Source: Thiodiazotropha sp040507225 | GTDB taxonomy: Bacteria; Pseudomonadota; Gammaproteobacteria; Chromatiales; Chromatiaceae | Reading direction: 5' to 3' | Length of the DNA stretch: 64,000 nt | NCBI GenBank assembly: GCA_040507225.1 | Contig: JBEVVG010000001.1 | Span: forward strand, 1,550,001 to 1,614,000 | In this document: in pieces, positions 60,454 to 64,000 of the stretch | How the letters are laid out: every line of letters begins with the position of its first letter | Numbering within the stretch: position 1 is the stretch's first letter | The notes under the pieces: generated by a model | What the model saw: only the letters and a program-made list of their open reading frames with translations | The model's database searches: none | What the model was told of the DNA's origin: nothing | Translations under genes and position numbers: made by a program

Positions 60454-60675
60454 GACGATGACTCCGGTCTGTTATGACATCCGATGCTCTGCTCCGGCCA
60501 GATCGCCAGGACGTAGCATTAAACCCGGGTATTTTAGAGAAAATACGCTGAAATGACAGTGGCCGGGGCATTTTTTCCGAACCCCCGCCAGCGGTCTGGA
60601 AAATCGAACCGGTCAGGTCACGCCGCGATGGGAACCGGGCCTGTGGGACTTTTCGCACAAACCCAGGTGACGCGA

Positions 60676-61113
60676 TCAGGTCTCGAGCCAGAAGGTGACC
60701 GGCCCGTCATTGACCAGTTCGACCTGCATGTCGGCGCCGAAGACACCGCAACCTACCGGTTGATACAACTGCATGGCCCGACCGGTCAGGTATGAAAAGA
60801 GCGCCTCTCCGGATGCGGGATCCGCGGCTGTGGAGAAGCCGGGTCGCATCCCTTTACGGGTATCCGCCGCAAGGGTGAACTGGGGGACCAGTAACAGACC
60901 ACCTTGAATTTGCTGCAAGCTGAGATTCATGCGTCCGTCAGCATCCGGAAATACCCGGTACCCCAGCAGGCGTTGCAGCAGCCGATCCGCCTTCTGCTGA
61001 TCATCCTGCCTCTGCACCCCCACCAGCACCGCCAGTCCCACGCCAATCTCGGCCCGGCATTGACCCTCAATCACCACCCGCGCCTGCGAGACCCGCTGTA
61101 GCAGCCCGATCAC
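60676..61113 (-). CDS. dtd: D-aminoacyl-tRNA deacylase Dtd
   Basis: A 145-residue enzyme that removes D-amino acids from tRNA. Features: MIGLLQRVSQARVVIEGQ, GVGLAVLVGVQRQDD, KADRLLQRLLGYRVFPDADGRMNLSLQQ, LLLVPQFTLAADTRKGMRPGF and VNDGPVTFWLET. The cross-subunit GP motif is intact. The usual SQFT loop reads PQFT. It lies 222 bp upstream of hisB on the same strand and may read into the his operon. Confidence 0.93.
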   Translation of the reverse strand: MIGLLQRVSQARVVIEGQCRAEIGVGLAVLVGVQRQDDQQKADRLLQRLLGYRVFPDADGRMNLSLQQIQGGLLLVPQFTLAADTRKGMRPGFSTAADPASGEALFSYLTGRAMQLYQPVGCGVFGADMQVELVNDGPVTFWLET

Positions 61114-61219
61114 AGCTCACGCCCGGTTCGCGACCAGGGCTGCGCTGAAACGCGCCCGCTGATAGCTGCAATCCGCCCGGCGATCATGCCTTTAACCCGT
61201 CGCACCGTGACATGGGTCG

Positions 61220-62179
61220 TCACACCCCGCCGGCGAGGTGTTCGGCGAATCGATCCGTGGCCTCGATCAGGGCACTGCGGATGCCCGGTTCCGCTGCGGA
61301 ATGCCCGGCATCGGGTACCACCACCAGTTCGCTGTCCGACCAGGCATGATGCAATTCCCAGGCGGATGTCAGCGGACAGATCATGTCGTAGCGACCCTGA
61401 ACGATCACACCCGGTATACCGTTCAGCCGTTGACACGACTCGAGCAACTGGTTGGGCTTCAGGAACGCGTGATTGACGAAGTAATGGGCTTCGATACGGG
61501 CCAGACTCAGCGCAGTATGAGGATCGGAAAAGAAACCCACCACGGCCTGATTGGGATGCAGACTGGCGGTACGGCCCTCCCACACTGACCAGGCCTTCGC
61601 CGCTGACATGCGGGAAACCTCATCAGAACCGCTGAGTCTGCGGTAGTAGGCATGCAGCAGATCGTCCCGCTCTGCTTCGGGTATCGGGGCCAGAAAATCC
61701 TTCCAGTAGTCGGGAAAGAAGCGCTGCGCACCGGACTGGTAAAACCACTCGATCTCTTCCTCGCGACACAGAAAGATGCCGCGCAGCACCAGCGCCAGAA
61801 CCCGTTCCGGATGGGTCTGCGCATAGGCCAGCGCCAGGGTCGAACCCCAGGAGCCGCCAAACAGCAGCCAGCGGTCGATACCCAACGCGGCGCGGATCCT
61901 TTCGATATCCTCGACCAGATCCCAGGTGGTGTTCTGATCGAGACTCGCATGGGGTGTGGAGCGGCCGCAGCCCCGCTGGTCGAACAGTATCAGGCGATAG
62001 TGCTGGGGATTGAAGAAACGCCGATGGTAGGCCTCGCATCCGGCACCGGGCCCCCCATGCAGAAAGAGGGCGGGAATCCCATCAGGATTGCCTACCTGTT
62101 CGAGGTAGAGCTGATGTTCCCCACCGACACTCAGATGTTGACTGGCATAGGGTTCGACGGGTGGATAGAGATCTTTCAT
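61220..62179 (-). CDS. pip: Proline iminopeptidase
   Basis: A 319-residue alpha/beta-hydrolase that releases N-terminal proline from peptides. Features: FLHGGPGAGCEAYHRRFF (oxyanion HGGPG), LFDQRGCGRSTPHASLDQNTTWDLVEDIERIR, nucleophile elbow FGGSWGSTLALAYAQTHPERV (Ser about residue 110), acid region VIVQGRYDMICPL and final His in VPDAGHSAAEPGI. Length matches the family. On the same strand as dtd with a 106-bp gap. Confidence 0.95.
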   Translation of the reverse strand: MKDLYPPVEPYASQHLSVGGEHQLYLEQVGNPDGIPALFLHGGPGAGCEAYHRRFFNPQHYRLILFDQRGCGRSTPHASLDQNTTWDLVEDIERIRAALGIDRWLLFGGSWGSTLALAYAQTHPERVLALVLRGIFLCREEEIEWFYQSGAQRFFPDYWKDFLAPIPEAERDDLLHAYYRRLSGSDEVSRMSAAKAWSVWEGRTASLHPNQAVVGFFSDPHTALSLARIEAHYFVNHAFLKPNQLLESCQRLNGIPGVIVQGRYDMICPLTSAWELHHAWSDSELVVVPDAGHSAAEPGIRSALIEATDRFAEHLAGGV

Positions 62180-62204
62180 GGCGCTCGGCCGGTTGTTATT
62201 TTTG

Positions 62205-62215
62205 CTACAGTGTAG
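62205..62215. promoter_or_regulatory. Small palindrome before pip
   Basis: CTACAGTGTAG is a perfect inverted repeat 26 bp upstream of the pip ATG, within its presumed promoter. No known factor recognised. Confidence 0.25.
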
Positions 62216-62266
62216 TGTTTCAGAGGGGATCAGTGTACCCCGTCAAAGCCTCTGACGGGACCCGCG

Positions 62267-62284
62267 CGTAAGAATATTCTTACA
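62267..62284. promoter_or_regulatory. GacA-type upstream activating sequence 1
   Basis: CGTAAG-AATATT-CTTACA matches the TGTAAG-N6-CTTACA consensus of GacA/LetA/UvrY binding sites in all but the first base. It lies about 85 bp (centre to estimated RNA start) before the first Rsm-like RNA. Confidence 0.75.
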
Positions 62285-62361
62285 TGCATCAGGGAAAAAT
62301 CCGACCCCAGAGAGTGACCTTTCCCCCTGTGGCCTGGCGGTTCATGTGCAAGACTTTAAGT

Positions 62362-62507
62362 GTCGTCATCAGGGACGTACCTTCTGGACTTGCACCCAGG
62401 GAACGGCGCAAGGCTGCTAGGGACAGCGGTTTGAAGAAATGCTTAGCCAACCAAGCTGATGACCCAGAGCCCGGACGTATGGAATGCGCCCGGGCTTTTC
62501 ATTTTTC
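62362..62507 (+). ncRNA. Rsm/Csr-type regulatory RNA 1 (CsrA-binding)
   Basis: A predicted RNA of about 146 nt (5' end estimated). GGA motifs: CAGGGAC, TCTGGAC, CCAGGGAAC and TAGGGACAG in the body, plus two near or in the terminator loop. Two sit in hairpins: TTGC...GCAA around CCAGGGAAC, and GCTG-CTAGGGA-CAGC. GTCATCAG (62365) pairs with CTGATGAC (62456), closing the body. A rho-independent terminator ends it. Such RNAs titrate CsrA/RsmA and relieve repression of its target mRNAs. It shares the 16-nt block GCTTAGCCAACCAAGC with the second RNA. Confidence 0.8.
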
Positions 62508-62508
62508 A
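62468..62508 (+). terminator. Rho-independent terminator of Rsm-like RNA 1
   Basis: AGCCCGG pairs with CCGGGCT across a 15-nt loop, followed by TTTTCATTTTT. Confidence 0.85.
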
Positions 62509-62575
62509 TCCTCCCCCCGCGTCGACTCCAAGCCGGCCGATTCATTTGCACAGCCGCACCCGTCATGATGAACAG

Positions 62576-62593
62576 TGTAAGAAAATACTTACA
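62576..62593. promoter_or_regulatory. GacA-type upstream activating sequence 2
   Basis: TGTAAGAAAATACTTACA is an exact match to TGTAAG-N6-CTTACA. It lies about 85 bp before the second Rsm-like RNA, the same distance as for the first copy. Confidence 0.82.
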
Positions 62594-62669
62594 CTGACGG
62601 GGGACAAATCTCACAACCAATGAGTGAATATTCCCACAATGATATGAATGTTTTGTGGCACCATATCAC

Positions 62670-62791
62670 CGTCGTCATCAAGGATGTTTCTGAGGACAAA
62701 TCACCAGGGATGGTGCAAGGAAGAAAAGCTTAGCCAACCAAGCCGACGACTATAAGCCCGACTGCATGGATTGCGGTCGGGCTTTTCTTTT
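62670..62791 (+). ncRNA. Rsm/Csr-type regulatory RNA 2 (CsrA-binding)
   Basis: A predicted RNA of about 122 nt (5' end estimated), the size of Pseudomonas RsmX/RsmY. GGA motifs: CAAGGAT, TGAGGAC, CCAGGGATGG and CAAGGAAG, plus one in the terminator loop. The third sits in the hairpin CACC-AGGGAT-GGTG, an excellent CsrA site. GTCGTC at the 5' end pairs with GACGAC (62745-62750). The block GCTTAGCCAACCAAGC is identical to that of RNA 1. It has its own activating palindrome and terminator, so the two RNAs are independent but co-regulated. Confidence 0.85.
62754..62791 (+). terminator. Rho-independent terminator of Rsm-like RNA 2
   Basis: AAGCCCGAC pairs with GTCGGGCTT across a 13-nt loop, followed by TTCTTTT. 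Confidence 0.88.
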
Positions 62792-62893
62792 GCCGCACGA
62801 TAAGCGGGTCTATCAAACGGCAGACTCTGCCTGCCTCCCGAGAGAGGCGTTTGGTCAGCGACTTTCAGACTTCACGCGCTTTGCCGCGACCCG

Positions 62894-64000
62894 TTAGCCG
62901 CGGGAGGCACGCTTGCGTTCGTGTTCCTTGAGAAACTTCTTGCGGATCCTGATCTGGCTCGGAGTGACCTCGACCAGCTCATCGTCCTCGATGAACTCAA
63001 GGGCCTGCTCCAGACTGAAGCGAATCGGCGGCGTCAGGAGTATCGCGTCATCCTTGCCGGCCGCACGGATATTGGTCAGTTGCTTGCCTTTCAGCGGGTT
63101 CACGACCAGATCGTTGTCACGACTGTGGATACCCACGATCTGTCCCTCGTAGACATCGTCGCCGGGGGCGGAGAAAAGCCTGCCGCGTTCCTGCAGGTTG
63201 TACAGGGCGAAACCCAGGACCTTGCCCTGACCGTTGGAAATCAGCACCCCGTTTTTGCGTGGTGCGATACCGCCATGCTGAGCCGGTCCGTAATGATCGA
63301 ACACATGGTAAATCAGACCGGTTCCTGAAGTACTGGTCATGAATTCCGTCTGAAAACCGATCAGGCCGCGGGATGGAATGATGTAATCGAGACGCACCCG
63401 GCCCTTGCCATCCGGCACCATGTCCTTGAGTTCGCCCTTGCGGGTACCCAGGGCCTCCATGATGGTGCCCTGGTCGTCTTCTTCCACATCCACGGTCAAC
63501 TGTTCATACGGCTCGCAGATCTCTCCGTCCACTTCGCGGAAGATGACTTCCGGGCGGGACACCGCCAGTTCGAAACCCTCACGACGCATACTCTCGATGA
63601 GTACCGACAGATGCAGTTCGCCCCGCCCGGACACCTTGAACTTCTCCGGATCAGTACCCTCCTCGACCCGCAATGCCACATTGTGAATGAGTTCCCTTTC
63701 GAGACGCTCCTTGAGTTGTCGGGAAGTCAGGTACTTGCCCTCGCGCCCCGCGAAGGGCGAGGTATTGACCTGAAAGGTCATGGACACGGTCGGCTCATCC
63801 ACCGTCAGCGGCGGCATCGCCTCCACGTGGGCGGGATCGCACAGGGTATCGGATACATTCGGGGCCTCGAGCCCGCTGATGGCAATGATGTCCCCGGCGC
63901 TGGCCTGTTCGACTTCAAAGCGCTCCAGTCCGAGATAACCGTACACCAGACCGATTTTGGCCCGCTGCTGCTCGCCATCGTATTTCAGAACCGTGATCGG
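62894..64000 (-). CDS. typA: Ribosome-associated GTPase BipA/TypA (N-terminal part outside window)
   Basis: The visible 369 codons are the C-terminal part; the frame stays open to the right edge, so the G domain is not seen. Domain II follows VLKYDGEQQRAKIGLVYGYLGLERFEVEQASAGDIIAISGLE. Then come the BipA-specific STRQLKERLERELIHNVALRVEEG-like segment, VSGRGELHLSVLIESMRREGFEL, RKGELKDMVPDGKGRVRLDYIIPSRGLIGFQTEFMTSTSGTG, and the C-terminal domain with LYNLQERGRLF and SQIRIRKKFLKEHERKRASRG. It acts in ribosome assembly and stress or cold adaptation. It converges on the Rsm-like RNA locus. Confidence 0.95.
   Translation of the reverse strand, partial: PITVLKYDGEQQRAKIGLVYGYLGLERFEVEQASAGDIIAISGLEAPNVSDTLCDPAHVEAMPPLTVDEPTVSMTFQVNTSPFAGREGKYLTSRQLKERLERELIHNVALRVEEGTDPEKFKVSGRGELHLSVLIESMRREGFELAVSRPEVIFREVDGEICEPYEQLTVDVEEDDQGTIMEALGTRKGELKDMVPDGKGRVRLDYIIPSRGLIGFQTEFMTSTSGTGLIYHVFDHYGPAQHGGIAPRKNGVLISNGQGKVLGFALYNLQERGRLFSAPGDDVYEGQIVGIHSRDNDLVVNPLKGKQLTNIRAAGKDDAILLTPPIRFSLEQALEFIEDDELVEVTPSQIRIRKKFLKEHERKRASRG

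Noticed and set aside
62341..62791. Riboswitch (for example a cyclic di-GMP or glycine type)
   Set aside because: Each unit ends in a terminator with no downstream gene on that strand (typA is on the other strand), and the conserved cores of those riboswitches are absent; GGA hairpins and GacA palindromes fit Rsm RNAs better.

Overview
The window reads as a GC-rich gammaproteobacterial chromosome, dense with genes and without phage, IS transposase or CRISPR. Supporting marks are the rpsU-yqeY-dnaG-rpoD operon followed by a CAT-anticodon tRNA, a his operon running into tatABC, the EF-P/EpmA/EpmB set, PEP-CTERM proteins, and Gac/Rsm-type regulatory RNAs. I infer an environmental, possibly sulfur-oxidising lineage of the Chromatiales/Sedimenticola kind; nothing here proves the genus.

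Layout. 1-3.6 kb: a CXXCH/LamG secreted protein (its start lies outside the window) and a Tat-exported partner. 3.7-5.8 kb: lgt and a convergent DUF3187 outer-membrane protein, separated by a 183-bp MITE-like inverted repeat. 6.1-15.9 kb: a ten-gene cluster of TPR proteins, one ExbB/TolQ, two ExbD/TolR, an AgmX/TonB-like protein and ApbE, laid out like the Myxococcus Agl/Glt envelope motor. 16-18.8 kb: queA-tgt (queuosine), with a candidate small RNA on the opposite strand between them, then tRNA-Leu(CAA). 19-23.8 kb: a SEL1-like protein, a VWA protein and an FtsX-type ABC transporter. 24-28.5 kb: a PEP-CTERM protein, an ExeA-like ATPase fused to an OmpA domain, and a lipoprotein. 28.9-32.4 kb: a class V aminotransferase, a rhodanese, a cysteine-less SCO-like protein and psd. 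32.4-36.1 kb: epmA, efp, epmB, tsaD. 36.2-41 kb: the macromolecular synthesis operon and a tRNA. 41-50.6 kb: a CHASE-GGDEF cyclase, an MscS-like channel, a TonB receptor-YfiR-hybrid kinase operon, and a second PEP-CTERM protein. 51-55 kb: small envelope proteins, a sigma-54 activator, a CysB-like LysR regulator and a pentapeptide protein. 55-60.5 kb (minus strand): hisBHAFIE-tatABC. 60.7-64 kb: dtd, pip, two tandem Rsm-like small RNAs, and bipA/typA, which runs off the right edge.

The strongest non-coding signal is at 62.26-62.79 kb. Two consecutive units each contain a GacA-type palindrome (TGTAAG-N6-CTTACA), a short RNA rich in GGA motifs, some in hairpin loops, and a rho-independent terminator. 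They look like paired CsrA/RsmA-sequestering RNAs. Other notable points are an ExbD homologue whose channel aspartate is asparagine, a TatC with a FimV-like tail, and the ATPase-OmpA fusion beside a PEP-CTERM gene. No similarity search was possible: family names rest on motifs, length and gene order.
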